Shown in pieces: positions 8,419 through 18,653 of a stretch of 64,000 bases of DNA. Each line of letters begins with the position of its first letter. Within the stretch, counting starts at the first letter, position 1. Position numbers and translations under genes: made by a program. The stretch lies in the NCBI RefSeq assembly GCF_000026145.1, contig NC_009445.1:4030001-4094000 (forward strand), given 5' to 3'. The notes beneath the pieces are model-generated. The model was not told the origin of the DNA. It saw only the letters and a program-made list of their open reading frames with translations, and ran no database searches. The DNA comes from Bradyrhizobium sp. ORS 278. Its GTDB lineage: Bacteria; Pseudomonadota; Alphaproteobacteria; Rhizobiales; Xanthobacteraceae.

Positions 8419-9348
8419 TCAGGCGAAGCCGAATAGCTTCGCCGGATTGCCGACCAGAATCTTGTCGCGGATCGCATCGTCCGGCGCCCAGTCGGACAGC
8501 AGGTCGAACAACAGCGCATCGTCCGGCTTTTCCTTCTCGGTCGGATGCGGCCAGTCGCTGCCCCAGATCACCCGCTCCGGCACCGCCTGCACGCAGGCAC
8601 GCGCCACTGCGCTGGTGTCGGCGTAATCCGGCGGACCGAGCCTGGTGTCGGCATAGGGCTCCGACAGCTTGATCCAGCCCCGGCCTTTATCGGCGAGACG
8701 CAGCATCGCCTGCGCGCCGGGATGGGCCAGACCGATGGGCTGCGGGATGCGTCCGAGATGGTCGAACACGACCGGCACCGGCAGTGCCGCGAGCACGGCC
8801 TCGTGCTGCGCGATCTGGTCGCCGGACATCAGCACCTGGACATGCCAGCCGAGCGGCGCGATGCGCTTCGCGGTCTGCTCCAGACGCTCCGCCGTCGTGA
8901 CGCCCCAGGATTGCGGCGTCAGGAAGTTGACGCGGACGCCGCGCACGCCGCGTTGGTCCATCCGCTTCAACTCGGCGTCATCGATGCTCTCGTCGATGAC
9001 GACGATGCCGCGCGCCTCACGGCCGAACTGGTCGAGCGCATCGAGCAGGCATCGGTTGTCGACGCCGTAGGTCGAGGGCTGCACGATGACGTGCCTGACG
9101 ACGCCGAGCCGCTTCTGCAGCAGACGATACTCGGCGACCGTCGCGCCGTCCGGCCGGCCGCCACGCCAGTGCGGCGAGACCGGAAAGCGCGAATCGTAGA
9201 TGTGATGATGGCTGTCGCAGGCGTTTGCCGGCGCCTTCAGCTTTGGCGGCTCCGAGCCGGCCGAGTTCGGCACGCTGTCGGCGGCTGCGGGTCTCGTGCC
9301 GATCAGAGCGGCGGCGCCGGCGGCCAGCAGGTTGCGACGGGTGATCAT
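8419..9348 (-). CDS. Tat-exported amidohydrolase, second copy
   Basis: Second LigI-like amidohydrolase of the cluster, 309 residues, clearly related along its length to the one at 6549-7490 (for example QPSTYGVDN against TPSTYGTDN, and WGSDWPHPTEKEKPDDA against WGSDWPHPTRKPDDKPD). It also has a twin-arginine leader (MITRRNLLAAGAAALIG) and a metal-binding HxH-type motif (CDSHHHIYD). The ATG at 9348 overlaps the stop of the upstream MFS gene as ATGA, with GGAGG before it, indicating translational coupling. A longer open frame to 10026 is read-through inside the transporter gene and not used. It probably acts on a related but distinct lactone or ester. Confidence 0.85.
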   Translation of the reverse strand: MITRRNLLAAGAAALIGTRPAAADSVPNSAGSEPPKLKAPANACDSHHHIYDSRFPVSPHWRGGRPDGATVAEYRLLQKRLGVVRHVIVQPSTYGVDNRCLLDALDQFGREARGIVVIDESIDDAELKRMDQRGVRGVRVNFLTPQSWGVTTAERLEQTAKRIAPLGWHVQVLMSGDQIAQHEAVLAALPVPVVFDHLGRIPQPIGLAHPGAQAMLRLADKGRGWIKLSEPYADTRLGPPDYADTSAVARACVQAVPERVIWGSDWPHPTEKEKPDDALLFDLLSDWAPDDAIRDKILVGNPAKLFGFA

Positions 9349-10664
9349 GCGGCCTCCTTCGTTTTGACCGTGTCGCGGGCGGGGTCGCCGAGCACGGCCA
9401 TCACGACGGTGCCGATGAGCAGGATCGCGGACAGGACATAGAGCGGCGTCGAGAAGCTCTTCGTCGTCTCGCGGAGATAGCCGATCATGTAGGGACCGAC
9501 GAAGCCGCCGAGATTGCCGATCGACACGATCAGGGCGAGACCGGCCGCAGCCGCACGCCCGGTCAGAAAGCCGGACGGGATCGCCCAATAGGTCGCCTGG
9601 AACGACAGGATGCCGATGACGGTCACCGTCAGCGCCAGCATGGCCGGCAGCGGCGCCGCGAAGCTCGCGCTGACCGACAGCGCCACGCCTGCGGTCGCCA
9701 GCGCGCCGCAGACGAACCAGAGGCGGTGCCGGGCGCGGTTGGCGAGGCGTGCCCACAGCAGCATGCAGATCGCGCCGAGCGCGTACGGCGCCGCAGAGAT
9801 GAAGCCGACCGCGACATAGCTGACACCGAAGCCGCGCACGATCTGCGGCAGCCATAGGCCGACGCCAAGCGAGCCGCAGATGCCGCAGAAATTCACCAGC
9901 GCCAGCACGAACACCTTTGGATTGGCGAACGCATCGCGCAGCGTGTTGCCGTGGCGGGCGGCCAAGGTCGCCTGCTCTGCCGTCAATTGCGCATCGAGCG
10001 CACGTCGCTCGTCCGCGTCGAGCCATTTCGCCTCGCTAGGGCGATCCGACAGCACGAACAAGCAGGCGATGCCGAGCAGGACAGCCGGCAGCCCCTCGAT
10101 GATCAGCAGCCATTGCCATCCGGCGAGGCCGGCAAAGCCGTCCATCGTGAGCAGCGCGCCCGAGATCGGCGAGCCGATCATGTTGGCGACGGGAATGCCG
10201 ACCAGGAAGGCGGCGGTCGCGCGGCCGCGCCAGACGCCGGGAAACCAGCAGGTGAAGTAGAGATACACACCCGGCGTGAAGCCGGCTTCCGCCATGCCGA
10301 GCAGCAGGCGCATCACCGAGAAGCTTGCCGGCCCGGTCACGAGGCAGGTGAGCGTCGACAACAGGCCCCAGGTGATCATGATGCGCGCGATCCACAGTCG
10401 CGCGCCGACGCGCTGCATCATCAGGTTGCTGGGGATCTCGCAGAGAAAATAGCCGAGGAAGAACAGCCCGGCGCCCCAGCCGAACTGCGAGGGCGTGAGG
10501 CCGAGATCGCGGTTCATCTGGAGGCCGGCGAAGCCGACATTGATGCGGTCGAGATAGCTGACGACGTAGCAGACGAAGATGAACGGGATGATGCGTCGCA
10601 TCACCTTGCGCATCGTCGGCGTGATGTCGAATGCGGGCGCCGCGCGCGCAGCCTCGCTCTCCAT
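9345..10664 (-). CDS. MFS transporter, ACS type, second copy
   Basis: Paralog of the transporter at 5210-6547: 439 residues, about 12 hydrophobic segments, N-terminal signature FVCYVVSYLDRINVGFAGLQM and loop RVGARLWIARIMITWG. The ATG at 10664 is chosen because GGAGGAACGGA lies directly before it; the frame extends upstream into the promoter. It is translationally coupled to the second amidohydrolase. Expression probably starts at the promoter around 10717-10745, which overlaps the 15-bp palindrome, so the gene should be under IclR control. Predicted uptake of an organic acid or aromatic carboxylate. Confidence 0.88.
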   Translation of the reverse strand: MESEAARAAPAFDITPTMRKVMRRIIPFIFVCYVVSYLDRINVGFAGLQMNRDLGLTPSQFGWGAGLFFLGYFLCEIPSNLMMQRVGARLWIARIMITWGLLSTLTCLVTGPASFSVMRLLLGMAEAGFTPGVYLYFTCWFPGVWRGRATAAFLVGIPVANMIGSPISGALLTMDGFAGLAGWQWLLIIEGLPAVLLGIACLFVLSDRPSEAKWLDADERRALDAQLTAEQATLAARHGNTLRDAFANPKVFVLALVNFCGICGSLGVGLWLPQIVRGFGVSYVAVGFISAAPYALGAICMLLWARLANRARHRLWFVCGALATAGVALSVSASFAAPLPAMLALTVTVIGILSFQATYWAIPSGFLTGRAAAAGLALIVSIGNLGGFVGPYMIGYLRETTKSFSTPLYVLSAILLIGTVVMAVLGDPARDTVKTKEAA

Positions 10665-10716
10665 TCCGTTCCTCCGTGGCATCTTGTTGGGCCGTGTGAC
10701 GGCCGAGCTTGAGGGC

Positions 10717-10745
10717 ACCATAGGAGGCGAAAATTGAAAATGCAA
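10717..10745 (-). promoter_or_regulatory. Candidate sigma-70 promoter of the second MFS-amidohydrolase operon
   Basis: On the minus strand TTGCAT (10745-10740) and TATGGT (10722-10717) are separated by exactly 17 bp and point at the MFS gene starting at 10664. The -35 hexamer is part of the 15-bp palindrome at 10741-10755, so a bound regulator would block RNA polymerase. Confidence 0.45.
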
Positions 10746-10755
10746 CGGTGTTGCA
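10741..10755. promoter_or_regulatory. Candidate IclR operator, palindrome
   Basis: TGCAACGGTGTTGCA is a perfect odd-length palindrome with A/T-rich flanks, 77 bp upstream of the MFS start. The same motif recurs at 4049-4063 in the other promoter region of this cluster. Size and symmetry fit IclR-family operators. Binding by the IclR protein encoded at 2456-3265 is inferred. Confidence 0.62.
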
Positions 10756-10907
10756 TTTTTCTAAGGGCTAGCGCAGGCGTCCGAACGCGCAAAGGCGCAC
10801 CGACGAGCGGCGGCCCGTCGATGCTTGGATCGCGATGATTGAGTGCGTGAAACGCTGGACGGCGGGTGGGGGCGACTGCGTTCGGACGCTCAGCCCCGTG
10901 CCACAGC

Positions 10908-10936
10908 AATCTCCCCTGACATGATCGGGGGAGATT
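10908..10936 (-). terminator. Hairpin downstream of ntrC
   Basis: AATCTCCCC (10908-10916) and GGGGAGATT (10928-10936) form a perfect 9-bp stem 11 bp beyond the ntrC stop. A TTTT follows on the plus strand, and the minus strand has AAAA before the stem, so efficiency in the ntrC direction is uncertain. It would separate the ntrBC transcript from the catabolic cluster. Confidence 0.6.
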
Positions 10937-10946
10937 TTCCTCGGAT

Positions 10947-12389
<1,443 letters not shown>

Positions 12390-12398
12390 AGGTGGTCC

Positions 12399-13574
12399 TC
12401 AATTTGATCCCTGTGAGGCATGCGACGGCGTCCCCGAAACGTCATCGCGATGGCCTTGGTCTGGATATTTGCTCGCGCTGTACATCGGCATCAGCACCCG
12501 GAAGGTCGTCTTGCGCGGCTGCGATTCGCACTCGATGATCCCGCCATGGTCGCCGATGATCTTCGCGACCAATGCAAGACCGAGGCCGCTTCCGGTCGGC
12601 TTGGTGGTCACGAACGGATCGAACAGGTTCGGCATCAGGTCTTCCGGCACGCCCGGGCCGTTGTCCCTGACGCAGAACTCCAGCGGCAGCGACACGCGCG
12701 ACTTCTTGCCCGGCACCGACAGCCGCACGCCCGGGCGGAAGGCCGTGGTGAGCTGGATTTCGGCGTCGGAGCCGAGATCGACGACTGCTTCGGCGGCATT
12801 CTTGACCAGGTTCAGGAACACCTGGATCAGCTGGTCCTGGTTGGCGAGCACCGGCGGCAGCGACGGGTCGTAGTCCTCGATGAAGCGGATGTTGCGGGCG
12901 AAACCCGACTGCGCCAGCCGCTTCACGTGATCGAGCACGGAATGGATGTTGACCGGCCCGCGCGCCACCGGGCGGTCGTCGCCGAACACCTCCATGCGGT
13001 CGACCAGGGTGACGATGCGGTCGGCCTCGTCGCAGATCAGCCGGGTCAGCATGCGGTCCTCGGAGGAAGCCTGCTGCTCCAGCAGCTGGGCGGCGCCACG
13101 GATGCCCGACAGCGGGTTCTTGATCTCATGCGCCAGCATCGCCGCCAGCGCGATCACCGAGCGCGCGGCGCTACGATGGGTGAGCTGGCGGTCCATCTTG
13201 TCGGCGATGGTGCGCTCCTGCAGCATCACGACGATATGCCCCGGCCGCTCCGGCAAGGGGGCGACATGAAGATCGACGAGCCGGTCGGCGCCGGTGCGCG
13301 GCGTGCCCAGGTCGACCTTGTACTCGTTGACTGGCGCGCTGGTCGTGCGCACCTGGTCGATCAGCGCCAGCAGCGGCGAGCCGAACGGCACCAGCTTCTT
13401 CAACGACTGCCGCTGCAGGAACTGCGTGGAGGAATCGAAGAACGATTCCGCCGCCATGTTGGCGTCCATGATCATGCCGTCCGGGCCGATGACGAGGACC
13501 GGATTGGGCAACGCGTTGAGGATGGCATCGCCATCGGACGGAAGGCGCTTGCGCTGTTCTGCGGCTGAGCTCAT
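12399..13574 (-). CDS. ntrB: Nitrogen regulation sensor kinase/phosphatase NtrB (NR(II))
   Basis: Cytoplasmic two-component kinase that phosphorylates and dephosphorylates NtrC in response to PII protein. N-terminal PAS domain (about 15-120), dimerization/phosphotransfer helix with His149 in [13 protein letters not shown]-box [12 protein letters not shown], and ATP-lid motifs [12 protein letters not shown] and [12 protein letters not shown]. No membrane segments; 391 residues, typical. Its ATG overlaps the dusB stop (ATGA), so translation is coupled to dusB. Confidence 0.97.
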   Translation of the reverse strand: MSSAAEQRKRLPSDGDAILNALPNPVLVIGPDGMIMDANMAAESFFDSSTQFLQRQSLKKLVPFGSPLLALIDQVRTTSAPVNEYKVDLGTPRTGADRLVDLHVAPLPERPGHIVVMLQERTIADKMDRQLTHRSAARSVIALAAMLAHEIKNPLSGIRGAAQLLEQQASSEDRMLTRLICDEADRIVTLVDRMEVFGDDRPVARGPVNIHSVLDHVKRLAQSGFARNIRFIEDYDPSLPPVLANQDQLIQVFLNLVKNAAEAVVDLGSDAEIQLTTAFRPGVRLSVPGKKSRVSLPLEFCVRDNGPGVPEDLMPNLFDPFVTTKPTGSGLGLALVAKIIGDHGGIIECESQPRKTTFRVLMPMYSASKYPDQGHRDDVSGTPSHASQGSN

Positions 13575-14605
13575 GCGGCTGCACTCCAGGCAAAATCGTC
13601 AAAGGCCTCACGCAGCGCCCGATGCACCTGGGACGGCTGCTCGGATGTCAGGATACGCTCGCGCCACGCCTTCAGTTTTTCGGCCGGCGCCTGGGCGTGC
13701 GCGGCGGCGACGTCGAGCCCCCAGCTGAGATGCTTGCGGGCGTGGCGCAGGCCGACCCGCTCGCCATAATGGCGGCAGATCTCGTCATACAGCGCGGTCA
13801 GCAGCGCGAGCTGCTGCGTCAGCTCCGGCGCGCCCTCCTCGGCGCCGCCGTCGAGCCGGCGGCCGATCTGGCCGGGCAGCCAGGGCTGCCCCTGCGCGCC
13901 GCGACCGATCATCACAGCATCGGCGCCGGAGGCGTCGAGCGCCTCGCGCGCATCCTCGTAGCTCGTGATGTCGCCATTGACGACGACAGGCAGGTCCACG
14001 GCCTGCTTCACCGCGCGCACTGCGCTCCAGTCCGCCTCGCCCTTGTAGAACTGCTGCCGCGTCCGGCCATGCACGGTGATCAGCTGCACGCCGGCGGCCT
14101 CCGCGCGGCGCGCCAGCTCAGGCGCATTCAGGCTGCGCTCGTCCCAGCCGAGCCGCATCTTCAAGGTCACGGGCACGTCGACGGCCTCGACCGTCGCCTC
14201 GATCAGCGTCAGCGCATGATCGAGATCGCGCATCAGGGCTGAGCCGGACTGGCCGCCGGTGACGTGCCGCGCCGGGCAGCCCATGTTGATGTCGATGATG
14301 TCGGCGCCGCCATCGGCGGCGACCTTGGCACCCTCGGCCATCCAATGCGCCTCACAGCCGGCGAGCTGCACCACATGCGGGCCGATGCCGCCGGCCTCGC
14401 AGCGCAACCGAGATATCCACCGCCCGCGGACGAGATCGTCGCTCGCGGTCATCTCGGACACGACCAGGCCTGCGCCCAGCTCGGCCGCGAGTCGGCGGAA
14501 CGGCGCATCGGTGATCCCCGACATCGGCGCCAGAACAGCCCGGTTGACGAGCGAAACGTCACCTATCTTCAAGGCTTTGGCGGGTATATTGGCCGTAGCG
14601 GTCAC
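13571..14605 (-). CDS. dusB: tRNA-dihydrouridine synthase DusB (NifR3)
   Basis: FMN/NADPH-dependent enzyme that reduces specific uridines of tRNA to dihydrouridine. TIM-barrel start [15 protein letters not shown], the active-site Cys in [19 protein letters not shown], and [16 protein letters not shown] with the conserved His and Arg are present, as is the FMN phosphate region [13 protein letters not shown]. At 344 residues it is full length. It is the first gene of the nifR3-ntrB-ntrC operon, an arrangement conserved in Rhizobiales. Confidence 0.95.
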   Translation of the reverse strand: MTATANIPAKALKIGDVSLVNRAVLAPMSGITDAPFRRLAAELGAGLVVSEMTASDDLVRGRWISRLRCEAGGIGPHVVQLAGCEAHWMAEGAKVAADGGADIIDINMGCPARHVTGGQSGSALMRDLDHALTLIEATVEAVDVPVTLKMRLGWDERSLNAPELARRAEAAGVQLITVHGRTRQQFYKGEADWSAVRAVKQAVDLPVVVNGDITSYEDAREALDASGADAVMIGRGAQGQPWLPGQIGRRLDGGAEEGAPELTQQLALLTALYDEICRHYGERVGLRHARKHLSWGLDVAAAHAQAPAEKLKAWRERILTSEQPSQVHRALREAFDDFAWSAAA

Positions 14606-14982
14606 GAACGACTCTTCGAGCTCATCGACGCATCATTGCGTCTGCCCCGCACTCTCAAGCACAATTCTTGGGCAGTCAAGCGTCATGCCTACACTTTAGC
14701 CAAAACAACCCGTAATTCAAGTGCAGTGCAGCAAAATATGCTTGTTCGACAGTCATGGTAAACCCGGAAGCCGACGGGATTTTGCATGGCTCCGTGCATA
14801 TCCTCCTGGGCCCTTCGCGGAATCCGAGGGCCAAAATCACGCCCACTGCAGATCCGCAAGGCGGCCGAGCTCGGCCGCGGCTCACGCAATGTGTGATCCT
14901 GCTCGCTTAACATCTTCTCCGGATGTAAGAAGCCGCGTCCATTCACCGCTCCCCATCTCATCAGCATCGATACCCTGTTCCC
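14606..14982. other. Intergenic region between divergent dusB and ispDF
   Basis: These 377 bp hold the promoters of both operons and no convincing gene. On the minus strand TTGAAT followed after 16 bp by TAAAGT (around 14693-14720) is a weak candidate promoter for dusB-ntrBC. No terminator or repeat was seen. Confidence 0.4.
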
Positions 14983-16164
14983 ATGACGACTTCCCAGCGG
15001 ACTGCAGCCATTCTCGTCGCGGCCGGACGTGGCCTGCGCGCCGGCGCCGGCGGTCCGAAGCAATACCGGACCATCGGCGGCCGCACCGTGATCCATCGCG
15101 CGCTCGCTGCCTTCGCGGAGCATCCCGAAGTGGCCGTGGTGCAGCCGGTGGTGAACCCCGATGACATCGACGTCTTCAATGCCGCCGTCGCCGGCCTACG
15201 TCACGAAGCGCCCGCGCGTGGTGGCGCGACACGCCAGGCCTCGGTGCTCGCTGGCCTTGAGGCGCTGGTGCCGCACAAGCCTGAGATCGTGCTGATCCAC
15301 GACGCGGCCCGTCCGTTCGTGACGCCGGCCGTGATCTCGCGCGCGATCATCGCTGCGAACAAGACCGGCGCCGCGATCCCCGTCGCGCCCGTCACCGATA
15401 CGATCAAAGAGGTCGGCGCGAGCGGTGACATCACCGCGACGCCGGAACGTGCAAAACTGCGCATCGCGCAGACGCCGCAGACTTTCAGGTTCGACACGAT
15501 CCTGGAGGCGCATCGCCGCGCGGCGCGCGAGGGCCTCACCGAGTTCACGGATGATGCGGCGATCGCCGAATGGGCGGGATTGACCGTCGCGACCTTTGAG
15601 GGCGATGTTGCCAACATGAAGCTCACCACACCGGAAGATTTCGTGCGCGAGGAAGCGCGGCTGGCCGCATCGCTCGGCGACATCCGAACCGGCACCGGCT
15701 ACGACGTGCACGCCTTCGGCGAAGGCGACCATGTCTGGCTGTGCGGCCTGCGCGTACCGCATACGAAAGGCTTCCTCGCCCATTCCGACGGCGATGTCGG
15801 CCTGCACGCGCTGGTCGACGCCATTCTGGGCGCACTGGCCGACGGCGACATCGGCTCCCACTTCCCGCCCTCCGACATGAAGTGGAAGGGCGCCTCCTCC
15901 GACCAGTTCCTCAAATACGCCATCGAGCGCGTCGCCGCCCGTGGCGGCCGCGTCGCCAATCTCGAGGTCACGATGATCTGCGAGCGTCCGAAGATCGGCC
16001 CCTTGCGCGACCAGATGCGCGCGCGCATCGCCGAGATTTCCGGCGTCGACATCTCGCGCATCGCCGTCAAGGCCACCACCAGCGAACGCCTCGGCTTCAC
16101 CGGCCGCGAGGAAGGCATCGCGGCGACGGCCAGCGCGACGATCAGGTTGCCATGGGGCGCATGA
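14983..16164 (+). CDS. ispDF: Bifunctional IspD/IspF enzyme of the MEP isoprenoid pathway
   Basis: Fusion of 2-C-methyl-D-erythritol 4-phosphate cytidylyltransferase (IspD, about 1-230) and 2-C-methyl-D-erythritol 2,4-cyclodiphosphate synthase (IspF, about 232-393). The IspD part shows the nucleotide-binding start [19 protein letters not shown] and IHDAARPFV. The IspF part starts GTGYDVHAF, supplying the metal ligands Asp and His, with [18 protein letters not shown] following. The fusion is standard in alphaproteobacteria. The gene starts a rightward run with pncC. Confidence 0.96.
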   Translation: MTTSQRTAAILVAAGRGLRAGAGGPKQYRTIGGRTVIHRALAAFAEHPEVAVVQPVVNPDDIDVFNAAVAGLRHEAPARGGATRQASVLAGLEALVPHKPEIVLIHDAARPFVTPAVISRAIIAANKTGAAIPVAPVTDTIKEVGASGDITATPERAKLRIAQTPQTFRFDTILEAHRRAAREGLTEFTDDAAIAEWAGLTVATFEGDVANMKLTTPEDFVREEARLAASLGDIRTGTGYDVHAFGEGDHVWLCGLRVPHTKGFLAHSDGDVGLHALVDAILGALADGDIGSHFPPSDMKWKGASSDQFLKYAIERVAARGGRVANLEVTMICERPKIGPLRDQMRARIAEISGVDISRIAVKATTSERLGFTGREEGIAATASATIRLPWGA

Positions 16165-16294
16165 ATCCGGGCGGCCCTCAGAGCTAAGATCGAAGCGAAC
16201 ACGCGCAAGGGGACGTTGACTGCTTCGATGAGAAACGAGATCGAGCTGATCTCTGGACGTCTGAGTCGAAGTATAACGGCGAGCGCAGTGCGCT

Positions 16295-16323
16295 CCCTCT
16301 CCCCGTTCTTCACGGGGAGAGGG
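16295..16323. repeat. Palindromic dispersed repeat (CCCTCTCCCCG type)
   Basis: CCCTCTCCCCG and CGGGGAGAGGG form a perfect 11-bp stem around a 7-nt loop, followed by TTGGGGTGAGGGG. This is a REP-like intergenic element of a kind common in Rhizobiales genomes. It lies in the 306-bp gap between ispDF and pncC, which contains no other gene. Confidence 0.65.
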
Positions 16324-16470
16324 TTGGGGTGAGGGGCAGCCGCACGGTTGGTGCGTGCGGAGTCCCGTGCCCCCTCAACCGAGCCCGCGACAGCGTCTCG
16401 ACATCCTCGAGGCCATCCAGGTTCGGCACGGCAATGTCGGGGTTGCGATCAGTTCGAGGACGAGCGGGAC

Positions 16471-17085
16471 ATGGCGAGCGAACGTCACATCGGCTCCACC
16501 AGCGCGCTGGCACGCTCGCTGCTCGACCTCTGCCGGTCGCGCAAGCTGATGATCGCGACCGCGGAGTCCTGCACTGGCGGCCTGGTCGCCGCCGCGCTGA
16601 CCGAGATCCCCGGCTCCTCGGATGTCATCGATCGCGGCTTCGTCACCTATTCCAACGAGGCCAAGCGCGCGATGCTCGGCGTCGAGGCCTCGACCCTGCA
16701 GACCTTCGGCGCCGTCTCCAAGGAGACCGCCATCCAGATGGCCGTCGGCGCCCTCGAACGCGCCGACGTCGACCTCGCGGTCGCCATCACCGGCATCGCC
16801 GGCCCCGGCGGCGCCACCCCCGGCAAACCGGTCGGCCTCGTCCACTTCGCCGTCGCCGCCCGCGACGGCCGCATCACCCACCACGAACACCGCTTCGGCG
16901 CCATCGGCCGGAGTGCGGTGCGGACGCGGTCGGTGATCGAGGCGTTACGGATGCTGATGGAGCTTGCGAGGCCGCAAGTGCCGGCGAAGCCGAAGCGCGC
17001 GGCGGCGGCGCGCTTGCGCCCGCGCGCGACGCGGGCGCCAAGGTTGCACCCGGTGAAGCGGCCACCGAGGAGGCCGAGGACGTAA
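16471..17085 (+). CDS. pncC: Nicotinamide-nucleotide amidohydrolase PncC (CinA C-terminal domain)
   Basis: Stand-alone CinA C-terminal domain, which deamidates nicotinamide mononucleotide to nicotinate mononucleotide for NAD recycling. The signature TAESCTGGLVAAALTEIPGSS near residue 30 and AITGIAGPGG near residue 110 match the family. The ATG at 16471 is used; the frame continues upstream to 16348 but without family similarity. The domain ends near residue 170, after which a highly basic tail of about 30 residues (AAAARLRPRATRAPRLHPVK and more) follows. The tail may be a low-complexity extension or a frameshifted end. Confidence 0.88.
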   Translation: MASERHIGSTSALARSLLDLCRSRKLMIATAESCTGGLVAAALTEIPGSSDVIDRGFVTYSNEAKRAMLGVEASTLQTFGAVSKETAIQMAVGALERADVDLAVAITGIAGPGGATPGKPVGLVHFAVAARDGRITHHEHRFGAIGRSAVRTRSVIEALRMLMELARPQVPAKPKRAAAARLRPRATRAPRLHPVKRPPRRPRT

Positions 17086-17152
17086 TTGCCGTTGAAGGTT
17101 CAGTGCTCGCGCATCATTGTCATTGCGAGCGAACGAGCCTTCCTGAGAGACG

Positions 17153-17950
17153 ATGATCGATCATCCGCTTCTGCGCGCTGTGACGACCTGGCCCGGGCGA
17201 CAGCACACCCAGCTTGCATTCGAGACGATCGGCTTTTCGCTTCATCGAATCTGGCAGGACCGCGTCATTGAATTTTGCGGCCAGGAGCGGGCAGCCCTGC
17301 TCAATCGATACTGGGATGAGACGGCCCTGGAGACAATGCAATCCCTTGGAAGGAGTGCACCAGACCGGCGCATCTTTCAGATCGAGCCGACATGTCGTTC
17401 GTCGTTTCTCGATGATCTGTTTGCGGCCAGGGATTTTCAAGACCCGAACTATCCCTATCCACCTCTTGTCAAATGTCTCTTCCATCGCGCAAAAAGATTG
17501 TGGATCGATCCGGAGTTTCGGGAAGCGGAGGTGGCCTTCTTCGACCGGGCACACAGAGCGGAAACCGACCGGTTTGCCGTTCAGACGACGGGATGGACGG
17601 GAAGGAAACGCGACGTCATCCCGTTCGCCGATGAGTTTTGCAAGTCGCTTGACTTCAAAGCGTTGCGCAAGTGCTGGCGTAAAAACACCGGAAACCTGAT
17701 CTTCGAAGTCGGCGTCGACCTCGGCGGCAATCCCTACTGCATTACGCCTCCTATGAAGTTCAAGATCTTTCATGCCGACGAACGCGACTTCGTCTACGAT
17801 CTGCAAGGTGGTTTGTCGCTCGAGCGGCTCGTACCGGGTTTTGATGAATACGCTCGCTGCCGTGATGCGGCTGGCTACGTTCTAGGCATCAGAGCTCATA
17901 TTGAGCTGTTCAACGTCATCGCCGGCTCGTTGAGTTGCTCCCCAGCATAG
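17153..17950 (+). CDS. Hypothetical protein of unknown family
   Basis: 265-residue protein I do not recognise. It has no signal peptide or membrane segment and is rich in aromatic and charged residues, with six cysteines spread through it. Base composition is lower in GC and codon use less biased than in the flanking housekeeping genes, suggesting later acquisition. It sits alone between pncC and repeat DNA. No ribosome-binding site stands out before the ATG at 17153. The function cannot be predicted. Confidence 0.6.
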   Translation: MIDHPLLRAVTTWPGRQHTQLAFETIGFSLHRIWQDRVIEFCGQERAALLNRYWDETALETMQSLGRSAPDRRIFQIEPTCRSSFLDDLFAARDFQDPNYPYPPLVKCLFHRAKRLWIDPEFREAEVAFFDRAHRAETDRFAVQTTGWTGRKRDVIPFADEFCKSLDFKALRKCWRKNTGNLIFEVGVDLGGNPYCITPPMKFKIFHADERDFVYDLQGGLSLERLVPGFDEYARCRDAAGYVLGIRAHIELFNVIAGSLSCSPA

Positions 17951-18047
17951 CCGCCAGCGCGTGGCCAGGCGAACCCGCTGACAAACATAAGCGGTTTGCG
18001 TGCCTGCCCTGGAGAGGGTGAGGCGACGCTGCCGCCTCACCCTCAGT

Positions 18048-18215
18048 CGTCATCCCCGCGAAAGCGGGGATCCATACCCACAGGATCCCGCGTGGCGGCA
18101 CATCGGTGGCTCAGATCTCATCTCACTACATCGGCTGCGGAGTATGGATCCCGGGTCGGCGCCTCCACGGCGCTTTGCGCCGTTCCGGTTTGCCCGGGAT
18201 GACAGCTGTGGGTGG
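18048..18215 (+). repeat. Bradyrhizobium-type dispersed repeat, copy A
   Basis: An approximately 165-bp element starting with GTCATCCCCGCGAAAGCGGGGATCC and ending with TTTGCCCGGGATGACAGC. An inverted, closely similar copy lies at 21644-21813. The end hairpins and the internal order (GTGGCGGCA, CTCATC or CTCGTC, GGGTCGGCGCCTCC) match in both. Mobile-repeat origin is inferred. Confidence 0.75.
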
Positions 18216-18245
18216 GCCGACGCGTCCGTCTCAGCCCAAAAGTCC

Positions 18246-18590
18246 TCATGCGCGCCAAAACGGACGCTGGCACAGCCGCCGCGCTTCCTCGCGCGTCAGG
18301 CCGTAATCCTCCAGCACTTCGTCGGCCATCCAGGGCAGCTCCCGTGCGAAACGGCGGCGCTCGCGCCAGCGCTGCCACCAGAGCCGCAGCAATGACACTG
18401 GCTCGGGCTCGGCTCGGCTTCGATCGGCAGCCGGTAGCAAGTAGTAGACGTTGGCGCCGGGCCTGGGCGAGATGGAATGGCTCGACGAGGGATCGCGACC
18501 GCGTTCGAAGAGCCCCGGCGATCGCGAGGCGTCACGGAGCATCCGCGCCTCGATGGCGCTGACGCTCGGATCGTCGGTCGTGCTCGGCAT
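18246..18590 (-). CDS. DUF1127-domain protein
   Basis: 114-residue protein ending in a DUF1127 domain: a basic tryptophan-rich segment WWQRWRERRRFARELPWM followed by DEVLEDYGLTREEARRLC. Such small proteins are abundant in Rhizobiales and in some cases bind RNA or affect phosphate, stress and motility functions. The N-terminal 70 residues look disordered. The ATG at 18590 is chosen because AAGGGAG lies 8 nt upstream. It is a single gene bordered by repeat copy A on its 3' side and a strong terminator on its 5' side. Confidence 0.82.
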   Translation of the reverse strand: MPSTTDDPSVSAIEARMLRDASRSPGLFERGRDPSSSHSISPRPGANVYYLLPAADRSRAEPEPVSLLRLWWQRWRERRRFARELPWMADEVLEDYGLTREEARRLCQRPFWRA

Positions 18591-18625
18591 AGCGGGCTCC
18601 CTTGCGAATGAAGAACCTGCCGGCA

Positions 18626-18653
18626 ATAAAAAAGCCGCCAAGTCCTGGCGGCT
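18626..18653 (-). terminator. Strong rho-independent terminator
   Basis: On the minus strand AGCCGCCA, a 5-nt loop and TGGCGGCT are followed by TTTTTTA, a textbook intrinsic terminator. It lies 182 bp after the stop of the alarmone hydrolase gene and 36 bp before the DUF1127 start. It ends either a long 3' UTR or a small RNA made from 18654-18835. Confidence 0.82.

Noticed and set aside
8419..10026. A 535-residue fused protein extending the second amidohydrolase
   Set aside because: The upstream half is an alternative frame inside the MFS gene; the real start is the Tat leader at 9348, coupled by ATGA.
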